The notes: generated from the letters alone by a model not told the origin. 64,000 bases of DNA from Zygnema cylindricum (GCA_037447655.1 JBBHKE010000930.1:1-64000); one strand, 5' to 3'; shown: positions 25,336-37,715, counted from the first letter of the stretch. Numbers and translations are program-made.

Positions 25336-28300
25336 CTAGTCACTTTTCAATTTTAATCCACAGTTTTCTCTGCAATAAATCAACTTAGGGGAAGGCACTG
25401 TTTTTGTCATCATGTCTGCAATCATTTCTCTATCAGTTTTATGAACCAGTTTAATAATTTTATTTTCTACCTTCTCTTTGACAAAGCTTAGTCTAATATC
25501 CATATGTTTTGCTTTGAAGTGATGTTTCGGATTAGCTGCAATAGAGATAGAAGCTTGATTATCAAAAAAAACATTTTGAGTTCCAGACTTCATGAACCCA
25601 AGTTCTTCAAGAAGAGATTTAACCCACATTAATTCTTTGGTGGCAGCACATGAAGCCATGTATTCAGCCTCCATAGTGGACTGAGCAACTTCTTTTTGTT
25701 GCTTGCTACTCCAACAACATGCACCGGATCCAATTTGCAACACATATCCAGTCGTACACCTCCTTAAAAGCACATTTCCATAACTAGCATCACTCTTAGT
25801 GGTGATGTCAGTGTGCTCCCCACCCAAATGCAACCATAATTCCCTTGTCCCCACCAAATACCTCATCACCCTTTTGGCAGCCTCCTAGTCTCTCTTTCTT
25901 GGTTCATTTAGATTTCTACTAAGGACACCTACAACTGCAGCTATATCCGGAAGAGTACAGTTCATAAAATAAATTAAACTGCCTACAATTTGCCGATAAG
26001 GGATATTTTCCATAAATTTTCTTTCTATCTCATCCATCTCATCATTAATGATGAATATTCCTCCCTCTTCACTCCCCTCACTCACTTTCTTCAAATCCAT
26101 AGGAGTAGTACATCCGTTTGCTTTCTCCATTTGAAATTTTTCTAGCATATTACCGATTGCTTCTTTTTGAGTGAGTCTTATAATTCTATTCCCTCTATCT
26201 CTCTCCATCTGAATTCCCAAAATGTACTTTGCTTCTCCAAGATCTTTCATATCAAAACTGCTTCTAAGATCCCGTTTTAGTTTGTTAATTTTATCTAAGG
26301 ACTTGTTTAAGACCAACAAATCATCCACATAAATAGCAATAAATATCACTCCATTCTCATCCTCAAATAAATATATAGAGTGATCTGAACTAGTTCTGAT
26401 ATACCCCAAACCGGTCAGAAATTCGTCGAGCTTTATATTCCACTGTCGCGGGGCTTGCTTAAGCCCATATAATGATTTTATCAGTTTGCAAACTTTGTTT
26501 TCTTCCCCACTTTCCACGAATCCTTCCGGTTGCCTCATGTAAATTTCTTCTTCCAACTCTCCGTGCAAAAAGGCAGTTTTAATATCCATCTGGTGGATTT
26601 CCATATCCTCCGCTGCGGCTATACTTAAAAGGATTCTAACAGAAGGAAATCTGACTACATGTGCAAAGGTTTCTTCGTAGTCTATCCCCTCTTTCTGTGT
26701 ATAACCTTTTGCAACTAACCTAGCTTTGTACCTCTCAATGGTATTATCCGGGTTTAATTAAAGTTTAAACACCCACTTACATCCGATCGGTTTTCGGTCC
26801 GCTGGACAATCTACCAACTCCCATGTATTGGCTTCCATGATAGAGGCCATTTTTTCATTTATAGCTGTGATCCACCAGCTACTTTCTGGAGTGTTTATGG
26901 CCTCTAACTATGTTTGAGGTTCATCTAGGTGAGACATCTTTGTGAGTTGGTTATTTACTTGTCTTTCTTGAAGTCATTTACTACTTCTTCTTCCCCCGTC
27001 AAAATCGGACGCCGGTATGGAAGGCATCCTTGGGTTTGGTTTTGGGAGATTTTCAGCTCCCCTATCTTCCAATTCCAGTGTCTAATCAAGTTCCTCATCG
27101 GTTTCCACTTCGTATTGTGGCGTTGCCTCGGGTGTTGTCCTTTCCTCCTTCTCCTTTGGTAGATCTGCAGATTTTTCTTTTTCTCCCTCTTCCTTCTCTT
27201 CATTTTCAAAGTCAAAGTCAGAAAACTGATCCGTTTCAAATCTGATTTTGACTTCCCTATTATATTTAAATGGATCAATGGACTTCTCTTCATTCATCAC
27301 CACTATGTGTTTTACCAGAATTATATCGCTCTTTTTCAAGTCATACACTCGGTATCTTTTTGTGCTCTCATCATATCCTACAAGATATCCTGGTTTCCCT
27401 CTTCCCTCTAACATCCATTTTGTCTTATCGGAATCCAAACTGTAGACTTGATTCCGAACACTCTCAAACTAGACAAATCAGGTTTTCTTTCTGTCCACCT
27501 CTCATACGGAGTATCCTCTTTATTTGCTGAAGTTAGGACTCTATTTTTGATGAAATTAGCATAGTTCATAGACTCCGCCCAAAACTGCAACCCTATCTTC
27601 TTATCAGTTAATATACTTCTGGACATATCTCCTAAAGTTCTATTCACTCTTTATGTTACTCCATTTTGTTCCGGATTATAGGGAACAGTTTTCTCATGAT
27701 GAATTCCTTCTTCTTTAAGATATTCTTCAAATTCCCTTGAGGTGTATTCTTTCCCATTATCACTTCTTATCTCTTTTATTGAGGTTTCGTGTAGTTTTTC
27801 ACTCCATACTTTATACTCTTTGAAACATCTTAATACCTCTGACTTATGTCTGAGAAAGTATACCTTCGTGTATCTAGACCAATCATCTGTGATAGTTAAC
27901 ATCCATCTCTTCCCCCCATGTGAAGCATACCAAGCAGGTCCCCAAACATCAGTGTGAACTAGATCTAATACTTTCTCTCTCCTAAATGTGGTTGCCTTTG
28001 GAAACGGAAGTCTATGAATCTTCCCTTGGGCACATCCACTACAATCATCAAAGGTCTCATCATCTTCAAAAGTAATACCCTCCACTATTCCCATTTTCTT
28101 CATTTTCTTTAATCTATCTAGATGCACATGCCCCAACCTTTTATGCCAAAGCATCATCTCACTTGCACAAGAGTAGAGAACACTCTTTTCATTGCAAAGT
28201 ACAATTCTGAACATTCCTTGACTGCCCTTCTCAGCTATGAAATAAACCTCATTATCAAAGCTTGCTGTGAAGATTCCTTTCCTAGTTCCTATTTCAAACT

Positions 28301-29739
28301 CCTTTTCATCTAGGACAGTTGTTGAGACTAGGTTCTTACTAAGTTGTGGAATGTAAAGAACGTTTGAGAGTGTTACAATTGAGGCCTTTCCATCAACTAG
28401 AACCTTCAAGTCAACAGTTCTAACAAGACTTGTAGTTTCTACTCTACCATCTCCGTACTCTATCTCAACTGTTGGGATCTTTCTCAGTTTAGTGAACCAC
28501 CGCTTATCTTTGCACATATGCATTGAAGCCCCTGAGTCTATGATCCACCCATCCTTGGGTGGATCCCTCTTACCTCCGAAAGCACACTTTTGTCTCCGTG
28601 GAATGTGGACATGCTTTTCAGTGTTTTTCGGATTAAGGAAAAGCTCCTCAAGCTCCTCTTCAGGCTCAGTTTTTTCTTCCACTTCCTCATCAAGAACTTG
28701 AGTCAAGAAAGCCTTTTTCTTTCCTCCGTCCTTTGAGGTTCCTTGACCATCTTTCAGTCGAAGATCTGCAAGTCTGACACAATCTGCCATATAGTGTCCC
28801 GGTTTCTTGCAGAAGTGACATAATCCTCCTCGAGAAGTTCCTCTCCCATATCTATCAAATCCGCCACCTCTTTGTCCTCTTCCACCAAAGTTTCGATAGG
28901 GATCTTGCCCTCTCTCCTCATCACGCTTCCGCCAATCACCTCTTGGAGACAATGCTTGAACACTTGGACTCCCTCTCCTAAGCTCTATGGTGCTTTCTTT
29001 CACTAAAATCATTCCCACTGTGTCATCCCAATTCCAATTGCTATCTCCTATGTCCTGCAATCGGTTAATGATATTCTCATACTCTTCAGGTAGTTTCATC
29101 ATTAATGTGTTCACTCTTTGTCTCTCAGACCATGAGTTACCTGCACTCTCTAACTCTCCAAACAATGCTCCTAAATCATTGCAATAATTATCCATACTTC
29201 CTCCCTTATAAGTATAAGCTGCAATCTTATTTTGTGCCAACTGTTGCTGCTGCAATGATCCACTCTTATATTTGTTAACTAGTGATATCCAAATCTGAGA
29301 TGAAGATTTGACATGCATAAGGGGAATGGCAATGCCCTTTGCTACACTTTTAAGAATTAAGAGCTTAGCAACCTTGTCTTTGTAGTTCCACTTTTCATAC
29401 TCTGATCTTTCGGTCTGAACCCTTGTCTTTGTTACTGGTGGTGCTGCTGTCGGTATCGCCTTCGGCAATGGTGTTATTTGAGTTGCAACTCCTTTTTCTC
29501 CTTCCATGACAATCTCTTCTCGTTCCTCATCTTCATCATCGGTGATGGTGGCAGCTGTTCTACCAACTGTAGAGGCCGAGGTGCCAAAAATACGTGTCCC
29601 TCCAAACCCAGGTGGAGGTAGGCATCGAATTTGTCCAGACACTATGCCCCATAGATGCTTCTCAAATAGTTCTCCCTCCATCATCATTTCCCAATAAAGA
29701 AAGTCTGATCCATCAAATATGGGCACCCTAGAGGGTGGG
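25336..29739 (-). pseudogene. Copia gag-pol polyprotein, interrupted
   Basis: From the 29768 start, an open stretch of 705 codons runs to 27651. It holds gag with zinc knuckle CHFCKKPGHYMADC (residues 317-330), protease DSGAS (411-415), pre-integrase His/Cys region (WHKRLGH, then CSGC at 576-579) and integrase Asp607 (VHTD) and Asp670 (SDNG). The stop falls at position 706, 36 residues after Asp670 (35 intervening), where the catalytic Glu is expected. Integrase resumes at 27647, shifts frame near 27440, and continues to 27082. RT (26604-25885) has FIAIYVDDLLVL; RNase H (25869-25336) has STMEAEYMAS and FFDNQASISIA. TAG replaces the Trp of KRDWEAAKR between them. MGPPS at 29744 is an alternative start within the primer site. 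Confidence 0.92.
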
Positions 29740-29748
29740 CCCATAACC
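29734..29748 (-). promoter_or_regulatory. Primer binding site complementary to tRNA-iMet anticodon arm
   Basis: The plus strand reads GGTGGGCCCATAACC, identical to the anticodon stem-loop segment of plant initiator tRNA-Met, and directly abuts the 5' LTR. The minus strand is therefore a 15-base complement of the tRNA and contains ATG GGC CCA, the gag MGP codons. Primer sites in most plant Copia elements instead match the tRNA 3' end. Confidence 0.85.
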
Positions 29749-30639
29749 TGAAATTCTGTGGTCTCCATTGACCCACAGAATGAGCAGCCTATGTAAAGCC
29801 TCTAGGATTATATTTGCCTCTTCTACTTTCCCGCTGAATAAGCGCCGTCTAGGCACACAAATTTTCTGATCACTCTCACCCCTGTGAGGACAAGACTTCC
29901 CTGAGTCAAACGCAAAAAGAATCACTGAATTTGCTCACCTGAGCAGTAAGTTATGGCTGGTCAAAGATGACCTTTATAGTTACAAGCTCTCTTAGAGAGA
30001 GAGGTACCTAAATATTACTAAGTCTCGGTCTGCCTACTCATAACTACCTACTATTAAACCCTAGTCCAATAGGAACACTTTAAAGTACAAGAAGGTACAA
30101 TGGGCGATGTACTTATTGTACGACCATTGTACGACAAGGTCTACAAGGTGACACCTGTCATATCGGAAGCCATGGTTCCTCCTCCCATCTTCTCCGGTAT
30201 CAAATAATGTGGCGCCACGTGGCACCGCGTGACGCTATCTCCGTATGCCGCCAAAAAGCTCACTTCGCGTGGCGGCTATAATGTCGGTCGTCCGATCAAA
30301 ACATATTTTACACGGTTCAGATTCGCGTACATGCAGAAATTGCTCCTTTTGGTTAGTCTGCTATTAATTAGCTGTTTCGTTAATGTTTATATATTTATGA
30401 AACCCGTCACGTGTATCGTTTCGTAACGCCTTAATGGTTAAGGCGTTAGGCTATAAAGAATCTAGAGGTCACAGGTTCAAATCGAGACCTAGGCATCATT
30501 TTAGCCAAAATACCCTTAACTGCAAAAACTGCCACTTTCTAAATATGGCGGCAGCCATGGCGCGCCTTTGATCCTTACTCGCTTTCTTTAAAACAAAACT
30601 AAAATAGGGAAGTGAACTACTATTTACCTATTTTCAACA
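29749..30639 (-). repeat. 5' LTR of the complete Copia
   Basis: 891 bases, TG...CA ends. Minus-strand TATA box TATAAAG at 29972-29978. Plus-strand tRNA-like module 30428-30494 identical in plan to the 3' LTR copy. Inverted GTAC-rich repeat near 30085-30124. An ATG in frame with gag (29768) lies inside the LTR. Confidence 0.92.
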
Positions 30640-30644
30640 TCCCT

Positions 30645-32940
30645 AAATCGCGGAGAAGGCGCAAAATCAAAATTTAACCCTCAGTTATGACCCTCAATCC
30701 AAATCTAAACGTACCTCAAAGCACGGAGAAGTCTCGGTCAAATGAGACTTCGCCATGTGCCCTGCCAAAAACGCATACGACGTCACAACCTAGAGATTTA
30801 CTATTCGTGGGCGACGACACACTGGGCGACGAAACTTAACTGAACCGTAGGATTGGCGACAACCATGCGACGTTGAAATCTGCAAACGCAATCCACACCA
30901 TTATAACCAAGTTAAGGAACAGTGAGCGCCGTTTGATTTTACTAACAAATTTCACGCAGCTACATCGAGAATTTTCAACGGACGAGGACCATCCAAAAGC
31001 ATCAACGCTCGAGGATAATCCAGTTGGCGATGAATGAGGTCTATTCGAAGAGACGTTAAAACCCACGCTGAAACTATTGAATCCACGATCTTGGAGATTT
31101 ACGAAACCAGAAATCGACGGATATGGGAGTCTCAAGCTCATATATCAAGCGGATGAGCTCCACATGTCTTATGACGAGGGAATCGCATCGTGTTCCAAAG
31201 TCTACATGGAAAACATGATACCATGTGACAAATCATTTTAACATGCGAAAGTGGGAGGAAATTTCGAACCTTCCAAATTTCACGCCGTACAATTTCACAG
31301 TTCGAACGGATACGCGGCAATTTCCACTGGCATAGATCAATACGACTTTTACATTTACAGGCGACTTCCAATCGATCCAAAGTTGTCTCGAAGCAATCTT
31401 TTATGCGAACCCATATCGTCGCAAACTCGAATGAGAGTGTTAGTTTTATTTGCAATTTTGGGCAATAGCGGGTACCGCCGATCTTTTGTGAACAACGTCA
31501 CTTCATGGAACAAAATCTTTTGTATGGACGAACATCAATATTTGGACGACGTGGAGATGTACAACACGAGATCATGCAGTTGCAATTATTTAGTTCATGT
31601 GACAAGCATGTGTAAATAACATTTCATTGGACCACGTTAAGAGAGTGATTTATTCAGCCAGGGAACATTTGAATACAAATAACCACTCAGAAGAGAGAAG
31701 AAGCATACATTTCATCCATTAATGCCAAAATAGCAAGTACATACATTTATAAGTAAGACAGAATAAAGTTTGGCTTTATTAGAAAGTCATTTGTAACACT
31801 TTGTCCTGAGAGAACCATTTATTAAAGCTACGGCTTTCATGCAACTCTACTCTTGTCTATTTGTCTACTTTAATTGTTTTCTAATTATATCCCTCCGTAC
31901 TCTTTCCTAACCTTCCGGCCTAATTATTTTTTGTGACTCCCCAAGCCCCTTTAAGTGTTTTGACCTGTGGCCGGTCGAAGCTATCTGTGGCTACGAGGAA
32001 CTCTCCCTGTTAGCTTAGATGAACGACCCAAAGCAACACCTCTCTCACCATCGCCTTTATCTTGCACTTTTTAGAATGAGACAAGAGAACATTGGTATAA
32101 AATGAAAGATGTTTTAATAACATTATTTTTGACAATTATTAGGGTTTTTTTTTTTGGCAAGTCGAGTGAGAAAAGTAGAAAAAACGAAATCAAGAAAACC
32201 ATGGCGTAAAGTTATTGAATCACTGACATCGACGTTGTCACAAGTGAGCATGACGTCACAATGTCACCAAACCCTAAACATCTACAATTTCACGAAAACC
32301 TAGACGATAGCTCAAAAGTAGGCGTGTTATGGTAGGCCTTTGGTAGGCACAAGTTGTGTTATGGGCTTTTTATGCGATTTTCTTAGATCGCTACTTTGAT
32401 CGCTACTCTGATAAGCGACCGTCCGATGACGTTTAACATTCTATTGAACGATGTGCGACTCAACCCTGTTACTTTTCTTTTGCATTTTGCGACCAATACA
32501 ATATGGGACTTAAGGTCATATTGTATGTTTTGCGTACAATAGGCATATTGTATGGGCCTACTTTCACCTACTTTTGAACTATGATATAGACGTCTACCAC
32601 TGTCGTTGTTTTTGTTTGCGTCACTAATCGTTCGAAATTTCGTAGTCGGCTTCATCGTCACAAGTTGTACACACGTCTACAACTGTCACATTTCAAAGTT
32701 CGTATTCATTTTCGCACATTAAAACGGAAAAGTCTTTAATGCAAATATTGCGATGGCAAAACCATTTGAATACAAAAAGTGGAGAAAACTGAAAAAAAAC
32801 ATTTGGAGACCATAAGAGTCACAAAAAAATAATATACGCCTAAAAACTAAAACGAAGAAAAGCAATACTAACAAGAGCAAAAACCATAACAAAACAACAA
32901 CAGAGTTAGACCGCCGACAAATTGAAAAAACTCAGACTAG
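30645..32940. other. Intergenic sequence with a dispersed repeat
   Basis: No convincing gene. Frames such as 31251-31619 (122 codons) have no recognisable domain and lie opposite another frame. A small hairpin GAAGTCTC/GAGACTTC lies at 30729-30752. The part from about 32150 to 32720 is shared with 56420-56660. Confidence 0.5.
32150..32720 (+). repeat. Dispersed repeat, copy 1
   Basis: Shares ordered blocks with 56420-56660: AACGAAATC...CCATGGCG, a TGACGTCACA-like stretch, AAACCCTAAACATCTACAA, and the end block GTCTACAACTGTCACAT. Ends and class are undetermined. Confidence 0.65.
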
Positions 32941-32947
32941 ACTACCC

Positions 32948-35900
32948 CTATACAAATTTAGGTCCACAACCATAGAGATCATCGATGTGAACCGGGTACC
33001 TTGGCGGAAGGTCTGGAAGACCCCGCTGGTTCTGAATTAGTGTGCTACTTCGAAGAAGAGCCGCAGCTTGCGCCCGTTGAAGTGCAATTAAGACACGTTG
33101 TCGGTAGAACGCAACCAAAAGACTCAGTGGAGGACTCCCTGGAACCCAAGATTTAAACGTTTGTCGCGCACAATGGCGAAAAAAGTCTTCGAAAGACTTG
33201 TCCAAAGATCCAAAAATCACCACTGCAAACGGGACGAATTGGTCCGACGGGTCTCGGTGAGCGTAGCCTCTTTCTTTTGTAGCCGCTGCGTCCCGAGCTG
33301 CCACACTTGAATGCAAAGCCACGCGAGATGAAATGTGTGCCCCAATCAGATCCGCGAGGACCACATCGCCAAACGTCCTCCCACCACCATGAAGAAAAAC
33401 TAAGTCAACGCGAGGGCTTTGACAACCCTTAGACTGGGGCCGAGGTGGAAGTATATTAGAAACCTCACGTTTGACAGTGTAGCCCGCCTCGGCACCAATA
33501 GCAGCAATGGCATCTCGCACCAAATCATGCGCAACAGTTCGTTCCCTCCCATGGGAGCAACAAACCAAATGGATTCCCTCAGCATCAATAGGTTGGTTAC
33601 AAATGCATCGAGGCCCCCCCCAATAGCGACGGGTAAGGCAAACCGAACCGCAAGCGTAGAGCAGAAGTAAATTGGTCGGACGATAGATGGAGGGTCGAAA
33701 AAATTGGTGTTGCTTGAAGCCACGCACCAGCCCCGGCCCAGAACACGAACGTAACGAGCACGCGCTTGAGCATAAGGTAGCGCCTCCAAGAAGTTCACAA
33801 AATCAGCAACGGCCACTTGCTCAAATATGCGTTGTTGAAGTTCGAAGTTAGTGTCGGCCATTAGAGAATGAAAAGGTGGAACTTAGTTTCGAGATTGCGA
33901 GGGAAGTAGCACACGAGCGGAAAGGAGAGCTTGGTGAAATGGAAACATTCAGTCTTCCACTTTAGATAAAACTTGCGCCAAAATGGGGACATCAACCACA
34001 ATGAAACAAGTAGTGATGGTAAGAACCACCAAAGCCCAACTACCCAAATACGCGGCTGGCGCAACTTTGGCCACGAAATCAAACCTAAACCGCCGCTGGA
34101 AATAGGGAGGTTGGCTTGTAGAGCGTGTGAACCCTCCGGACGATAAAAAATCCCATGACCAACGAGATGATGAAGCACACCTAAAAACTTATCGTCAAAA
34201 ACTTTAAGGGAAGACAAAAAAGAAGTCGTAGGTGGTAAAGTCACTAAAGATAGAGAGGGCGTTGAGCAAAACAACGGATCAAGATCAAAAACGCCACTTG
34301 TGCCTCAGACAGCTTAGGGAGATCGTCGCTATGAGAAAAGTTTCTCTAACAACACATCCTCAACCACCTGGTTGACAAAAGAAGTACCACCAATAGGGCA
34401 AGCTAAAGCCTTGATACCCTCATCGTGAGATGCAAGACGAAAACTGTTGGGGAGTGGGCAATCTGACGGTAAACCTTGTGGGCAACAAGCTACACACTTA
34501 GATGGTTTAACATAGAGCGCGATCCGATGAAGTTGGTCTGCAAAATGAGAGAATGCATAAAAAACTTGATCGCGCGGACCCATGATATGCGTGTCATCCG
34601 CGATTGAAGGAAATAAGCAAACAAGGAAGGTTGTGGCTGACGCTCGTAATGCTTGAAGATGGGCAAGAGCAAAAAGTGGTGCCCCTAAAGGATCACCTTG
34701 GCGAGTGCCAGTTGCGGACTCTAAAGTGGCAACATCACCCAAAGGACCCCAAGAGGAAAGAGTAGAAGGCTAGGCCGAGCATAAAAGGATCGAACAAAAG
34801 GGAACAATTGATTGGTAGGTGAAGGTGCATGTCGTAGTTCTCGAAAAATAACATTACGATCAACTGTAATGAAGGCAATAGGCACATCCACTTGAAAGAC
34901 CACCCAGTCCTAATGTAGATCCAAAACAGTTCCCAAACCATAGATAACCGCCTCGCAACACTCTTTTGTAGCAACACCAAATTGATGCGGCGAAAAATGG
35001 TCGTGAAACGCTCTTTGGAGTTGGATGCAAATAGCAAGACCCACCAAGCGGTACAAAAATTCACCAATGGCGATTGGACAAATCCCCCAAGTAGAGCCAT
35101 AAGTCGAGCGACAGAAAGAAGCGGGACTACACTGACCACGAGCCATCTATGAGGCTACCTTAACGAGGAGGTCAAATCCTTGGGATGAGGTCTCGAAGGA
35201 AAGATAACACGAAGTAATTCATAAACCATCCTAGAGGGACCTTTCGCTGAATGGTGCAGGGACTTGATAAGGGCCTTGGTAAAGGCTTCACGGTCTAAAT
35301 CAAACGATTCAAGAGGCTCATGGCCTTCAACAAATGAGAGAATGTCGCTAGGTGAGGGACCTCTCGCTGAATGGTGCGGGGACTTGATAAGGGCCTTGGT
35401 AAAGGCTTCACGGTCCAAATCAAACAATTCAAGAGGCTCATGGCCTTCAACAGATGAGAGAATGTCGCCAGGTGTAAGAGGATGTAACAAACGCAACGCG
35501 TCAACAGTTGCCCCTGAAGATGCAGAGGGTGTGAAAGGTCGAAGAGCTCGCGCAACCTAAGAAAATTCAACAGAACAACCAAGGAAGACAGCTAAGTGTA
35601 GTCTCGCTGTAAAACTTGGTAATGGGGCGCGACGACGAGGAGGAGAGGCAAAAAGGCCTATAACTCGATCTCTGTGCTCTTATTGTAAAGACTCCCAGTC
35701 GCCATGCAAAAATTGCTGATATCGAACCCTAGTCTCACGAGCTCCACTAGCTCTCTCTCGCGATGGCAAAAATAGAACCCTAAGCGGAAACATGAATAGT
35801 AGATGCCATGCTACTTCATTTGAAATATCATTAGCCAATAAATCCAAAGGAAGACGCAAAGTTGTTTGGATAGGTTCCTGAAGATGATGGGGAATACGGG

Positions 35901-36656
35901 TCTAGAGACCCAGACGTGGGTAGCCTAAGTGATAGCACCCAAGAACATCAAGGCGTCAAACAAACTGCCAATCAGACAGAGATGGTTGACGACGAACCAA
36001 GGGTGCGTAGGATGTTCAAGGGAACATGGGGGGATCTTAGCGTTGGTCTTGGGACAAGTTTTAAAATGTCTTGAGACTCCCACCCCTGCGGCGTACAACT
36101 TGCCACGCCCATGACATGGAACTCGAGAAGGCCCCATGTTAAATATTGGAGTTGATGTCGCCTCTGAAACCAGACGGGTCGCAGATAAATGGGCCAAAGA
36201 TTGAGGACGTGATGTTTGGCTTGAAGGGCCCACATCCGATATCGATGAACCACCAAGAGAAGTTGGGGGTCGTGATGGAGGTAGTGGTGAAATAAAGGTA
36301 GAGAATTGAAAATTTGATTGTTCCCGACGATAAGGAGGCCGATAAAGGCCAGTATGGGGAAGTGAATAAGGAAGTTGTACGGAAGGGAATGAAATAGGGT
36401 TAAGAGTGGGTGCGGGTTGTGGGTCTACGGGCATGGTTGAGTTCGTGGATGCGAACACGGTTATAGGAGGGTGTTGTTGCACGTGCAAGTTTGACAAATT
36501 TTCTAATGGAAGGGATTGCAAATGAGAGAGAGATTCACCCTAGGGGTTCGAAAGGAGAGGGGTAAGGGGCTTATCAGGGGCGCCTAATCGAGGCTGCACG
36601 TGATCGGGAGAAGAGGGAGACGGGGATCGGGACGCCCGTTGCTTTTGAGGAGCCAT
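32948..36656 (-). pseudogene. RLE-type non-LTR retrotransposon ORF, degenerate
   Basis: On the minus strand from ATG 36656 (MAPQKQRASRSPS): a Pro/Ser-rich N-terminus and a zinc-finger-like CHGRGKLYAAGVGVSRHFKTC; then RT with VALLKPTGGVRPIAIGEFLY, QFGVATKECCEAV, GTRQGDPLGAPLFALAHL and the catalytic box SIADDTHIMG (near 34600). A cysteine-rich CICNQPIDAEGIHLVCC follows, then an endonuclease-like domain (32948-33727) with RVDLVF and DVVLADL, resembling the PD-(D/E)XK core of R2-group elements. Domain order matches restriction-like-endonuclease elements. Many stops and frameshifts break it into at least six pieces. A second, 5'-only copy lies at 47171-48350. Confidence 0.8.
35237..35476 (-). repeat. 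In-frame 120-bp tandem duplication in the non-LTR ORF
   Basis: Units 35237-35356 and 35357-35476 are nearly identical. Each encodes a 40-residue block containing EGHEPLE.FDLDREAFTKAL. The plus-strand relative at 47171-48350 has this block once, so the duplication is specific to this copy. Confidence 0.92.
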
Positions 36657-37420
36657 GGAGAACGTGATACTGAGTTGTAGAAGATACAAAACTGAAAACT
36701 GATACAAAACTGAAAACTCCAACAAGAGAACACTACACAAAAGGCGGGAAGTATCGAAGGGACGAGCCAAATTCGGTTTGGGATTGGGCACGCTTGGTGG
36801 AAGGGTAAAATCCGTCTGGGAAGCTCACCTTTGTGGGCCGGAGTAGGTCAAATAAAAAATGAATTAAAAACAGGCTCCTTGGGTGATAGAAGAAAGATAG
36901 TCGAAAAAACTTGCGGCCAGCTGCACGCCAAATTTGGCGCCGGAGACACAAAGAGAAGGCCGAAAAAAGTTAGAAGGAAACCATGGCCGAGGCGTTTGTG
37001 CTGTCGGCAAAAAAAAAAATCTTTGAAATACTCGCTAATGGCAAGGCAAATTGAGTGGTGAAAATGGTAAGAGACGTCCACGAAAAAAAAAAATGAAATC
37101 GACCGAAATTGGCAGAGCCGATCATGAAAAAACTACAGAACGGATGGAGTCCCTTCACCCACGAATAGAAAGGTCTTTGAAAACACTTTCTGTAGAGTAC
37201 CTGGCGCAAAATTGCACACCAAATTTGGCGCCAGATACTCGAAGAGAATGTGAAAAAACCCCAAGAGGAAACTATGGCCGAAGCTTGTGGAAAACAATTC
37301 CCTCCAATACGAGTTGATCTTACGTAATCTTGGTACTTGACTAACTTCACGCCAAATTTGGCGGCCAAGATGGCAAGATATGGCCACAAAAGGTAAGAAT
37401 GAAATCAGCCGAAACTAATC
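36657..37420 (-). promoter_or_regulatory. Repeated upstream region with E2F-like palindromes
   Basis: Upstream of the non-LTR ORF lie three diverged repeat units. Each is centred on CGCCAAATTTGGCG or a near match: 36926-36939 (perfect 14-bp palindrome), 37217-37232 and 37350-37363. Each half is a TTTGGCG(C) E2F-like core. Units 1 and 2 also share an AGGAAACYATGGCCGA block. This may be the element's 5' UTR/promoter; that is an inference from position. Confidence 0.5.
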
Positions 37421-37424
37421 CTAA

Positions 37425-37528
<104 letters not shown>

Positions 37529-37645
37529 TTTTAAGTCCGCGCGGCGCGGCGCGTCGTAAAATGAAAAGATGATGGGGGGCCGACGTGGATCTCTCAGAAT
37601 GCGCGAAACCGACCTCGGAGGTTCACACTTTCACAGAGCCCGAAA

Positions 37646-37715
37646 AACGCAAGATTCAGTGCTGTACAGTACCTGCGCGCAACGCAAGATTCAGTGCTGT
37701 ACAGTATCTGCGCGC
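37646..37715. repeat. Two 35-bp tandem repeats
   Basis: AACGCAAGATTCAGTGCTG... ending TGCGCGC occurs at 37646-37680 and 37681-37715 with a single difference. Each contains the palindromic core CTGTACAG. Confidence 0.9.

Larger units (their letters stand above)
24433..30639 (-). mobile_element. Structurally complete Ty1/copia element, minus strand
   Basis: LTRs 29749-30639 (5') and 24433-25322 (3') flank 4.4 kb of gag-protease-integrase-RT-RNase H in Copia order. The target duplication is TCCCT at 24428-24432 and 30640-30644. The primer site 29734-29748 and the polypurine tract at 25323-25331 abut the LTRs. By eye the two LTRs show roughly a dozen differences in the first ~220 bases, so the insertion is not fresh. 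Coding capacity is broken by single stops in integrase, RT and RNase H and by one frameshift near 27440. Confidence 0.95.

Noticed and set aside
31251-31619. 122-codon open frame
   Set aside because: No recognisable domain, overlapped by frames on the other strand, and in repeat-bearing intergenic DNA.
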